From JAXGPP01 sp964436865 (lineage in GTDB: Bacteria; Planctomycetota; Planctomycetia; Pirellulales; Thermoguttaceae), in NCBI GenBank assembly GCA_964436865.1, contig CAYTFK010000380.1:1-6267 (forward strand): a stretch of 6,267 nucleotides of DNA, given 5' to 3'. The translations under genes were made by a program, and so were the position numbers. Below, in pieces: positions 1 to 6,131 of the stretch; positions within the stretch are counted from its first letter, which is position 1; every line of letters starts with the position of its first letter. The notes beneath the pieces are model-generated. The model was not told where the DNA came from. It saw nothing but the letters and a program-made list of their open reading frames with translations, and searched no databases.

Positions 1-2382
1 CCGCTTGCCCGTGGCGAAGTCGCCTTCGAGCAGCGCGAAGGCCGGGTTGACGTGGCCATCGACGGCCGCCCGGTAACGAGCTTTCATCATGGCCCGCAGT
101 GGCCCAAGCCGTTTCTGCATCCGCTGCGGAGTCTGGACGGCACGGTAGTGAGTCGCGGCTTTCCGCTGGTCAAGGTGGAGGGGGAAAGCAACGATCACGT
201 GTGGCACCGCGGCCTATTCTATGCCCACGGCGACATCAACGGGGTTGATTTCTGGCGCGAGCAGACGGGCGACGAGGAGCAGGACCGCAAGCTTCCGCTC
301 CCGGTCGGGCGGATTGTCTGCCGCGCGCTGCCGAAGACCGCATCGGGGGTGGAATCCGGCACGCTGGAGGTGGATTGCGACCTGATGGCACCCGGCGGAA
401 AGTCGCTGGGCACCCTGCGGCAAACGTTTCGATTCTCGCAACGCGACGGTCAGGTGATGATCGATGCGAGCTTCACGATCGCGGCCGACCGGCGCACGTC
501 GCTGCGGATGGGAGATACGGAAGAAGGATCGTTCGGCATGCGGCTGGCCGACGCCTTTCGCCAGGACCGTGGAGCGATCCTGACGAACTCCGATGGCCTG
601 GTCGGCACGGAGAATATCTGGGGCAAGCGGGCGCGGTGGGTGGATTACTCGACCAAGATCGACGGCCGCTCGGTCGGCGTGACGCTCGTCGACCATCCGG
701 CCAATCCCAAGCATCCGACCTACTGGCATGCCCGCGGCTACGGCCTGTGCAGCGCCAATCCATTTGGAGAGCACGATTTCCTGGGCGACAAGTCGCGCGA
801 CGGGAGCCTGACGATTGCCGAAGGCGAAAGTCTCGTTTTCCGCTACCGGGCCGTGATTCACACGGGCAACCTCGATTCGTTCGATGCCGAGCGATTCGCA
901 CGCCAGTTTGCCACAGCGGCATTGCCGAAGGAAGCGAACATCGCCCGGTGGGATCGATTTGAGCGGGCGATCACCAGTGCGAAGACCTATGCCGATCCGT
1001 ATCGCGACGTGACGCTCGATGTGGCGGTTACACGGCCCGACGGCACGGTGCTCCAGACATGGGGTTTCTATGACGGTGGCGACACCTGGCGATTGCGGAT
1101 CATGCCGAACCAGGTCGGCAAGTGGCGTTACAAAGCGAAGTTTTCCGACGGGCAGCCGGCGATCGAGGGTGAGTTCCGCTGCGTCGAGTCCGATCTGCCG
1201 GGCCTGATTGCCGCCGATCAGGACGGGCCGATGTGGTTCGGCTATCGCGGCGGCGGGCACGAACTTATCCGCGGGTTGCATGTGGGGGACCGGTTCTTCG
1301 CCGCGAACTGGCCGGCGGAGAAACGGGCCGCGTTTCTCGATTGGGCCGCCGGCCAGGGGTACAACACGCTCTCGATCGCCAGCCACTATCTCAACCGCGA
1401 CGAACCGCGCCGCGGGCGAGGTTGGGATACACCGCGACTGTGGCCGCTCGATGCAGCCGAGTTTTGCGCCATGGAGCAGGTGCTCGACGATCTTGCCCGG
1501 CGGCGGCTGATCGTCTTTCCATTTGCCGGATTCTTCGGCAAATCGTCGGCCTATCCTCGCAAGCCCGCGGAGCAGGAGCTTTACATTCGCTACACGCTGG
1601 CGAGGCTCGCGCCCTATTGGAACCTGTTGTGGAATGTTGCCGGGCCGGAGCCGAACGTTGGCGCCGGCTGGATGGAACCCTCGGAGGTCGAACGGTTGGG
1701 CCGCCTCATCGGCCGGCTCGACCCTTACGGGCACCTGCTCTCGGTTCACAACCGCACGGGGGACGATCCGTACCGCGACTCCGATTGGACGGGCTACGGT
1801 GTGTTACAGGGTCCGAAGACGCGCGAGCGCGGCCGGCTGAGCCGCGGGCTGCTCGAGAATCACCACTCGGCCAAACCGCTGCTGGCCCAGGAGACCTTGT
1901 GGTCGGGCAACGTCAATCACATCCGGGCGAACGGGGGCGACTACTCCGACGACGATCTGCGGAAGAATGCTATTGTGATCCACATGTCGGCGGCAGCATT
2001 GGTGTTTGCCGACAACGACGGCGATTCCTCCTCCGGATTCTCTGGTAGCATGGAGCTGGCCGAGCGGCGGCAGGATCGCCACGACGTGATCCGCCGCGTG
2101 TGGGATTTTTTCGAGACCATCCCCTTCTACCGCATGCGGCCGCGACAGGACCTCGTCGACGCAGGATTCTGCCTCGCCCGTGCCGGTGAGGAGTATCTCA
2201 TCTATCTTGAAGCGGGCGGCACGGTGAGCGTGAAGCTTGAGCCCGGCGAGTACTCGGTTGAGTGGATCAATGCACGGAGATCAGAGGAAACTTACAACGC
2301 GGCCACCACGCGCGACGGCCGCGATCTTGCCGCGCCGGCCGGCGGAGACGATTGGTTTGTGCATCTGGTTCGGAAGGAGTGA
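1..2382 (+). CDS. DUF6807 (PmoA-like) / DUF5060 / DUF4038-like glycosidase fusion protein, 5' partial
   Basis: Probably a multidomain carbohydrate-active protein; substrate unknown. The frame is open from base 1, and the 17 residues before the first possible start (GTG at 52) already read like DUF6807 (GRVDVAIDGRPVTSF), so the true start lies upstream and any signal peptide is not visible. Numbering from the GTG, residues 1-287 are DUF6807, with DHVWHRG (48-54), the HGDINGVDFW block (59-68), GDTEEGSFG (154-162) and WHARGYG with NPFG (225-239). Residues 298-378 match DUF5060 (the FYDGGDTWRLR block near 339-349). Residues 388-695 form a TIM-barrel of the DUF4038/apiosidase-like type: LLWNVAGPEPN puts a likely acid/base Glu at 533, and PLLAQETLW a likely nucleophile Glu at 614. 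Residues 703-776 resemble the 'putative collagen-binding' beta domain that ends such proteins (EEYLIYLEAGG, GGDDWFVHL). The family label 'methane oxygenase PmoA' is historical and should not be read as function. Domain calls are from motif memory; catalytic residues are inferred by position. Confidence 0.85.
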   Translation, partial: PLARGEVAFEQREGRVDVAIDGRPVTSFHHGPQWPKPFLHPLRSLDGTVVSRGFPLVKVEGESNDHVWHRGLFYAHGDINGVDFWREQTGDEEQDRKLPLPVGRIVCRALPKTASGVESGTLEVDCDLMAPGGKSLGTLRQTFRFSQRDGQVMIDASFTIAADRRTSLRMGDTEEGSFGMRLADAFRQDRGAILTNSDGLVGTENIWGKRARWVDYSTKIDGRSVGVTLVDHPANPKHPTYWHARGYGLCSANPFGEHDFLGDKSRDGSLTIAEGESLVFRYRAVIHTGNLDSFDAERFARQFATAALPKEANIARWDRFERAITSAKTYADPYRDVTLDVAVTRPDGTVLQTWGFYDGGDTWRLRIMPNQVGKWRYKAKFSDGQPAIEGEFRCVESDLPGLIAADQDGPMWFGYRGGGHELIRGLHVGDRFFAANWPAEKRAAFLDWAAGQGYNTLSIASHYLNRDEPRRGRGWDTPRLWPLDAAEFCAMEQVLDDLARRRLIVFPFAGFFGKSSAYPRKPAEQELYIRYTLARLAPYWNLLWNVAGPEPNVGAGWMEPSEVERLGRLIGRLDPYGHLLSVHNRTGDDPYRDSDWTGYGVLQGPKTRERGRLSRGLLENHHSAKPLLAQETLWSGNVNHIRANGGDYSDDDLRKNAIVIHMSAAALVFADNDGDSSSGFSGSMELAERRQDRHDVIRRVWDFFETIPFYRMRPRQDLVDAGFCLARAGEEYLIYLEAGGTVSVKLEPGEYSVEWINARRSEETYNAATTRDGRDLAAPAGGDDWFVHLVRKE

Positions 2383-2385
2383 GGC

Positions 2386-2502
2386 GTGGAAGAGGACTAC
2401 CACAAGAGCACGGCTGCCTTGCCTAGCGAGGGCGGGGGCTCTAGGCTATTGGGCAGCCCCTGCGCGGATTCGACCAACGTTGTGGCGGAGAGCATTCGAT
2501 GA
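2386..2502 (+). CDS. Possible 38-codon small ORF linking two genes (doubtful)
   Basis: A GTG-initiated frame of 38 codons fills the gap between the fusion gene and the DUF4832 gene. For it: an AAGGAG Shine-Dalgarno motif (2374-2379) sits 6 bases before the GTG, inside the last codons of the upstream gene, and its TGA (2500-2502) overlaps the next gene's ATG as ATGA (2499-2502), the usual layout for translational coupling. Against it: it is in the same frame as the upstream gene, beginning one codon after that gene's TGA, and an open run of this length is not rare at this GC content. The product (begins VEEDYHKSTAALPSEGGG) is hydrophilic, with no membrane segment and no family I recognise. It may be a coupling or leader ORF, a readthrough tail of the upstream protein, or chance. 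Confidence 0.25.
   Translation: MEEDYHKSTAALPSEGGGSRLLGSPCADSTNVVAESIR
2412..2458 (+). repeat. Nested inverted repeat between the first two genes
   Basis: GGCTGCC (2412-2418) is the perfect reverse complement of GGCAGCC (2452-2458), and inside it GCCTAG (2421-2426) is the reverse complement of CTAGGC (2441-2446). The two arms are separated by short unpaired bulges (TT opposite TATTG), and the loop is about 14 bases of G-rich sequence. The bases after it (CCTGCGCGG) are not T-rich, so it is not a canonical rho-independent terminator. It could protect or process the mRNA between the two genes, or attenuate expression of the second. It also lies inside the doubtful short ORF. Confidence 0.5.
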
Positions 2503-3926
2503 AGACCATGCTGAACGCGGCCATCCTCGGCCTGTGGTGTGTTGCGGCTGTCGCGGCCGAGAGCGATCTGGTGACGGTTCAACCGGCCGACAACGTCGCC
2601 GAGCTCTCCAACCCGGGTATGGGGTGGGTGCTGCACTATTACGACAACGTCCCGGAACACTACGGTTCGAAGCTGGCGCCGTCCGATACGCTCGATGATT
2701 GGCCGGGGCTCACGGTGGTCTACCTGCGGATTCCATGGTCGTACATCGAGCCGGAAGAAGGGCAGTTCAACTGGTCGGTGCTCGACACTCCCGCGGCGCG
2801 GTGGATCGGCCGCGGCAAGCAGATCGCCTTCCGCATCAGCGTAAGCGAGTCGTGGACCCGCTGGGCCACGCCGGAGTGGGTCGCCCGCGCCGGCGCGAAG
2901 GGTTACAACTTCCGGCCGAGCAAGGGAGTGGTCGAAGATGGACCATTCTGGGAGCCGGATTTCGACGACCCGGTGTTCCTCGAGAAGCTCGACCATTTCC
3001 TGGCGGCGATGGCGGCCCGCTACGACGGCAATCCGGAGGTGGCGTTCATCGACGTCGGTTCGCTCGGAGTGTGGGGCGAGGGACACACCTGGGCAAGCAC
3101 GAAGCGGACGATCGCGCCGGAGACGGTCCGCCGCCACATTGATCTCCACCAGAAGCACTTCCGGCAAACGCTCCTGGCAGTCAACGACGATATGGGCGGG
3201 CCAGAAAGCTCGGGCGAGAATCCGGTGATGCAGTACGCCTTGGAACGCGGTCTGACGCTCCGCGACGACAGCATTCTCGTGCAAGGGGGCGAGCGGGCCT
3301 GGTTCCACGCCGCCTGGGCCCAGCCCTTCTGGCCCCGGGTGCCGGTGATTCTCGAGTCGGAGCACTACGGCGGCTCGAAGCAGCGGGGCAACTGGCAGGA
3401 CGGCAGCGGCTACCTCCGCGCCGTCGAGGCGTATCATGCCAGCTATGCGTCGATCCATTGGTGGCCGCACGAGTTCCTGGCCGAGAACCGCGAACTGGTC
3501 CGCAGCATGAACCAGCGGCTGGGCTACCGGCTGCAACTCGTCGAAGCGTCGTGGCCGCGGGCCATCGCGGTCGGCCAGCCACTTTCGTTTGCGAGCCAGT
3601 GGCGGAACGGGGGCGTGGCTCCCTGTCTGCCCGGCGGCCACCCGGCGGTCACTCTGAAGGACGATCAGGGAGGCATTGTCGCAGTTTTGGTCGACGACGG
3701 CTTCGATTTCCGGGCCCTGCCGGTGGCGGGACCAGGCAAGGCGGAGGCTCGCCGCCAAACGAAGGAGTTTGCCTTGCCCTTCCAGTTGACTGCTGGACGC
3801 TACGGAGTGTTTATCTCCGCAGGCACAGCGACCGGCTCGCCCGTGCTCGCGCTGCCGCTTGACGGGGATGACGGCCAGCGGCGGTATCGTTTGGGCGAGA
3901 TCGAGGTCCGTCCATCCGCGCGGTGA
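2499..3926 (+). CDS. Secreted GH42-like / DUF4832 family protein
   Basis: Probably an exported glycoside hydrolase-like protein; substrate unknown. The ATG is preceded by GGAG (2487-2490) with 8 bases of spacing. Residues 1-20 form a signal peptide (MKT, then a hydrophobic stretch ending AVAA before ESD); Cys14 lies in no convincing lipobox, so Sec cleavage and release are likely. The mature part opens with the family's LSNPGMGW motif (36-43). A GH42-like barrel follows: VYLRIPWSYIEPEEGQFNW (74-92), RISVSESWTRWATPEWV (112-128), then FIDVGSLGVWGEGHTW (183-198) with Glu194 as the likely acid/base, and PVILESEHYGG (282-292) with Glu286 or Glu288 as nucleophile candidates. From about residue 340 a DUF4832-like beta region runs to the end (LVEASWPRAIAVGQPLSFASQW, then GRYGVFISAGT). 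At 475 residues the length is ordinary for this type of protein. It lies 116 bases behind the DUF6807 fusion gene, so the two may be co-transcribed and act on one polysaccharide. Enzymatic activity has not, to my knowledge, been shown for the family; catalytic residues are inferred. Confidence 0.8.
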   Translation: MKTMLNAAILGLWCVAAVAAESDLVTVQPADNVAELSNPGMGWVLHYYDNVPEHYGSKLAPSDTLDDWPGLTVVYLRIPWSYIEPEEGQFNWSVLDTPAARWIGRGKQIAFRISVSESWTRWATPEWVARAGAKGYNFRPSKGVVEDGPFWEPDFDDPVFLEKLDHFLAAMAARYDGNPEVAFIDVGSLGVWGEGHTWASTKRTIAPETVRRHIDLHQKHFRQTLLAVNDDMGGPESSGENPVMQYALERGLTLRDDSILVQGGERAWFHAAWAQPFWPRVPVILESEHYGGSKQRGNWQDGSGYLRAVEAYHASYASIHWWPHEFLAENRELVRSMNQRLGYRLQLVEASWPRAIAVGQPLSFASQWRNGGVAPCLPGGHPAVTLKDDQGGIVAVLVDDGFDFRALPVAGPGKAEARRQTKEFALPFQLTAGRYGVFISAGTATGSPVLALPLDGDDGQRRYRLGEIEVRPSAR

Positions 3927-4031
3927 CACCCGATTCGGCATGCGACATTCTGTCGTGGCTTGCATCGCGATTGACCCAGCATGCCCCACACCATCTGTGG
4001 CCGCTGGCGAGAAAAGCAGTCCAAATAAGTC

Positions 4032-4060
4032 CTGCGGCAAGCCCTGACGACTTGCCGCAG
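4032..4060. terminator. Perfect 10-bp stem-loop, possible terminator
   Basis: CTGCGGCAAG (4032-4041) and CTTGCCGCAG (4051-4060) are perfect reverse complements around a 9-base loop (CCCTGACGA), the strongest hairpin in the window. It lies 105 bases past the stop of the DUF4832 gene. On the + strand no T-run follows (CATCGCGTGC), so classical intrinsic termination of that gene is doubtful. On the - strand the hairpin is followed by GACTTATTTGG, which is more T-rich, but no - strand gene is visible to terminate. It may be a terminator that needs no U-tract, an RNA stability element, or half of an alternative-structure switch, since its 3' arm overlaps the next inverted repeat. Confidence 0.45.
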
Positions 4061-4093
4061 CATCGCGTGCTGGAGTGCTCGAGTGATGCTGCG
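4056..4093. repeat. Inverted repeat overlapping the previous hairpin
   Basis: CGCAGCATC (4056-4064) pairs perfectly with GATGCTGCG (4085-4093), a 9-bp stem around 20 bases of loop. Its 5' arm uses bases 4056-4060, which also belong to the 3' arm of the 4032-4060 stem. In RNA the two structures would therefore compete. The loop contains GAGTGCTCGAGTG, which has short internal self-complementarity. Confidence 0.5.
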
Positions 4094-4111
4094 CTGCGGT
4101 ATGCGCTTTGC

Positions 4112-4143
4112 TTGACGGCAGAGCGGGCACCGCCACCCGTCAA
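4112..4143. repeat. Two-part stem-loop in the treZ upstream region
   Basis: TTGACGG (4112-4118) pairs with CCGTCAA (4137-4143). Inside it GCGG (4123-4126) pairs with CCGC (4130-4133) around a GCA loop, separated from the outer stem by a small asymmetric internal loop. It ends 41 bases before the treZ ATG and would lie in the 5' leader if transcription starts upstream. Only AAAG follows, not a T-run. As DNA, the TTGACGG/CCGTCAA palindrome could instead be an operator for a dimeric repressor; no regulator gene is in view to support that. Confidence 0.4.
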
Positions 4144-4184
4144 AAGTCCGCTACGGGTCATTCTCCGAAGGGTCGAAATCGCCT

Positions 4185-6131
4185 ATGGCCACCAGTGCGT
4201 CAATAGACTCAAGAAAGACCGAATACCGTCGCCGGCTTCCGGTGGGGGCCGAGGTAGATCCGCATGGCGGAACCCATTTCCGCGTTTGGGCGCCCGATCA
4301 TGCGGTGGTGGAAGTGCTTGTCGAAGCCCCCGCCGCCAGCGAGTCGAAGTGCCACAAGCTGGAATCCGACAGTGACGGGTATCACTCGCTCCTCCTGCCG
4401 CACGTTGAGGCGGGCGACCTGTACCGCTTCCGCGTCGCCGGCAAGGAGTACGCCGATCCGGCCTCGCGGTTTCAGCCCGAGGGGCCCGAGGGTCCGTCGC
4501 AGGTTGTCGACCCGGCGGCCTTTCCATGGACCGACCATGATTGGCCCGGGCTTCAACTGAAGGGTCAGGTGATCTACGAGATGCACGTCGGCACGTTCAC
4601 CCCGGAGGGCACGTGGGAAGCGGCGATGGCGGAACTGGCGGAACTGGCCAATCTCGGCGTCACCGCGCTGGAGATCATGCCGGTGGCCGATTTCTGCGGC
4701 CAGTTTGGCTGGGGTTACGACGGCGTCAACTTCTTCGCTCCGACGCGGCTCTATGGCACCCCCGACGACTTCCGCCGTTTCGTCGACCGGGCCCACCAGT
4801 TTGGCATCGGCGTGATTCTCGACGTCGTCTACAACCACATCGGGCCGAAGGGAAATTGCCTCACCTGCTTTGCCAAGGAGTACGTCACTGATCGCTACCA
4901 GACCGACTGGGGGCCGGCGATCAATTTCGATGGCCCGAATTCGCAACCGGTGCGCGAGTTCTGCCTGGCCAACGTCGAGTACTGGATCCGCGAATTCCAT
5001 CTCGACGGATTGCGGATCGACGCGACGCAGAACATCTACGACAATTCGCCGGAACACATTGTGGCCGGAATCGCGCGCGTCGCCCGCAAAGCCGCCGGCA
5101 AGCGATCGGTGCTGCTGATCGGCGAAAACGAACCGCAAGACACCCGGCTGGTGCGCCCGCCGCAGCAAGGAGGGTACGGACTGGACGCCCTGTGGAACGA
5201 CGACTTCCACCACAGCGCCGTCGTGGCGATCTCCGGCCGCAACGAGGCCTATTACGTCGACCACCGCGGGCGCCCGCAGGAATTTATCTCGGCGGCGAAA
5301 TACGGCTACCTGTTTCAGGGCCAGTACTACCGGTGGCAGAAGGGCCGCCGCGGCACGCCGAGCCTGGATATTGAACCGGCGCGGTTCGTCAACTTCATCG
5401 AGAATCACGACCAGATCGCCAACTTCCCCGGGAGCGTCCGCACTCACGCAACAACCAGTCCCGGGCGCTACCGCGCGATGGCCGCGCTCACTCTGCTCAG
5501 CCCGGGCACGCCGCTCTTGTTTCAGGGGCAGGAATTCGCCGCTTCCAGCCCGTTTCTGTACTTCGCCGACTTCGACGGTGAACTTGCCGAGATGGTCGCC
5601 GCGGGCCGCAAGAACTTCATGGCCCAGTTCTCGCGGTCGGCCACGCCCGAAATGCAGCAACTCATTCCTCGGCCGGCCGACCCGGAGACCTTTCGCCGTT
5701 CGAAGCTCGATTTGACCGAGCGCGAGAAGCACCGACCGATCTACGACATGTATTGCGACCTGCTGCGGCTGCGGCGCGAAGACCCGGTTTTCAGCGTGCA
5801 GCGGCATCGCGGCGTTGACGGCGCCGTGCTCGGCGACGAAGCGTTCGTGCTGCGGTACTTTGGCGACCGCGGCGACGATCGGCTGCTGGTGGTGAATTTC
5901 GGGCCCGACATGGTGTTGGAGCCGGCTCCAGAACCGCTGCTGGCGCCGCCAGCGGGCAGGCAATGGCAGGCGCTTTGGTCGAGCGAAGACCCGCGTTACG
6001 GCGGGCACGGCATGCCGCCGCTGGAAGAGCCCTCGGGTCGCTGGACGGTGATCGGTCACGCGGCGACCGTGCTCGGTCCGACGCCCGTCGACGAATCCGG
6101 CGCAGGCACGATGAAGGAGTCTGCGGCATGA
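4185..6131 (+). CDS. treZ: Malto-oligosyltrehalose trehalohydrolase (GH13_10)
   Basis: Cleaves the alpha-1,4 bond next to the terminal trehalose unit of maltooligosyl-trehalose (EC 3.2.1.141), the last step of the TreY-TreZ route from glycogen or maltodextrin to trehalose; cytoplasmic, with no signal peptide. The N-terminal CBM48-like domain spans about residues 15-110 (RRLPVGAEV, then THFRVWAPDH). The GH13 barrel starts at VIYEMHVGTFTPEGTW (129-144). Region I is DVVYNH (213-218), region II GLRIDATQ with nucleophile Asp279, region III LIGENE with acid Glu314, and region IV FIENHDQIAN with stabilising Asp409. The TreZ-typical GPKGNCL (220-226), DWGPAINFDGP (241-251) and FQGQEFAASSPFLYFADF (446-463) blocks are present, followed by a C-terminal beta domain. 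At 648 residues it is slightly longer than the roughly 560-620 I recall as usual. ATG 4185 is the earliest possible start, because TGA at 4113-4115 is in frame with no start codon between; its ribosome site is weak (GAAGGG at 4167-4172, 12 bases away). The 3' end overlaps the debranching gene, so both probably share an mRNA. Confidence 0.93.
   Translation: MATSASIDSRKTEYRRRLPVGAEVDPHGGTHFRVWAPDHAVVEVLVEAPAASESKCHKLESDSDGYHSLLLPHVEAGDLYRFRVAGKEYADPASRFQPEGPEGPSQVVDPAAFPWTDHDWPGLQLKGQVIYEMHVGTFTPEGTWEAAMAELAELANLGVTALEIMPVADFCGQFGWGYDGVNFFAPTRLYGTPDDFRRFVDRAHQFGIGVILDVVYNHIGPKGNCLTCFAKEYVTDRYQTDWGPAINFDGPNSQPVREFCLANVEYWIREFHLDGLRIDATQNIYDNSPEHIVAGIARVARKAAGKRSVLLIGENEPQDTRLVRPPQQGGYGLDALWNDDFHHSAVVAISGRNEAYYVDHRGRPQEFISAAKYGYLFQGQYYRWQKGRRGTPSLDIEPARFVNFIENHDQIANFPGSVRTHATTSPGRYRAMAALTLLSPGTPLLFQGQEFAASSPFLYFADFDGELAEMVAAGRKNFMAQFSRSATPEMQQLIPRPADPETFRRSKLDLTEREKHRPIYDMYCDLLRLRREDPVFSVQRHRGVDGAVLGDEAFVLRYFGDRGDDRLLVVNFGPDMVLEPAPEPLLAPPAGRQWQALWSSEDPRYGGHGMPPLEEPSGRWTVIGHAATVLGPTPVDESGAGTMKESAA
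6114..6119 (+). promoter_or_regulatory. Strong ribosome binding site inside the end of treZ
   Basis: AAGGAG lies 8 bases before the ATG at 6128 and within the last codons of treZ (Lys-Glu). It fixes the start of the debranching-enzyme gene and, with the ATGA overlap at 6128-6131, indicates translational coupling. It is a much better site than the one before treZ. Confidence 0.75.

Larger units (their letters stand above)
3927..4184. other. Structured intergenic region upstream of treZ
   Basis: These 258 bases separate the DUF4832 gene from treZ and contain no gene I can support. They are dense in inverted repeats: a small CGACA-TTC-TGTCG hairpin (3943-3955) soon after the stop codon, CCACA-CCATC-TGTGG (3986-4000), and three larger structures listed separately. 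The only A-rich patch is about 4013-4030 (AGAAAAG, then CCAAATAAG). TTGACC (3971-3976) and TTGACG (4112-4117) look like -35 boxes, but neither has a convincing -10 element at 16-18 bases, so I do not call a promoter. A promoter for treZ is still expected here, because the spacing and hairpins suggest a transcription break. Confidence 0.6.

Noticed and set aside
214..1749. Long - strand open frame (511 codons) opposite the fusion gene
   Set aside because: The + strand frame encodes recognisable DUF6807 and DUF5060 motifs throughout. The - strand product is low-complexity, Arg/Pro/Ala-rich and resembles no family; long antisense frames are common in GC-rich genes.
1..2382. Particulate methane monooxygenase subunit A
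   Set aside because: Some databases label DUF6807 'PmoA'. The real membrane PmoA is highly hydrophobic with several transmembrane helices; this protein is hydrophilic and fused to a glycosidase-like barrel, so the name does not indicate methane oxidation.
2397..4136. Long - strand open frame (579 codons) opposite the DUF4832 gene and its flanks
   Set aside because: It mirrors the + strand codon structure and also runs across both hairpin-rich gaps. No recognisable motif; the + strand gene has a signal peptide and family motifs.
3971..4140. -35-like boxes TTGACC (3971) and TTGACG (4112) as promoters of treZ
   Set aside because: Neither is followed at 16-18 bases by a -10-like hexamer.
3923..4375. 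150-codon + strand frame starting with a GTGA overlap at the end of the DUF4832 gene and spanning the whole gap before treZ
   Set aside because: The GTGA overlap is suggestive, but there is no good Shine-Dalgarno motif, it runs about 190 bases into the conserved start of treZ in another frame, and its product looks like no protein family (Arg/Ser/Pro-rich at its end). The gap is better explained as structured non-coding DNA.
4185..6131. Glycogen branching enzyme (GlgB) as an alternative for the GH13 gene
   Set aside because: The FTPEGTW and GPKGN...INFDGP blocks and the FAASSPFLYFADF segment fit TreZ rather than GlgB, and the neighbouring debranching gene fits the trehalose route.
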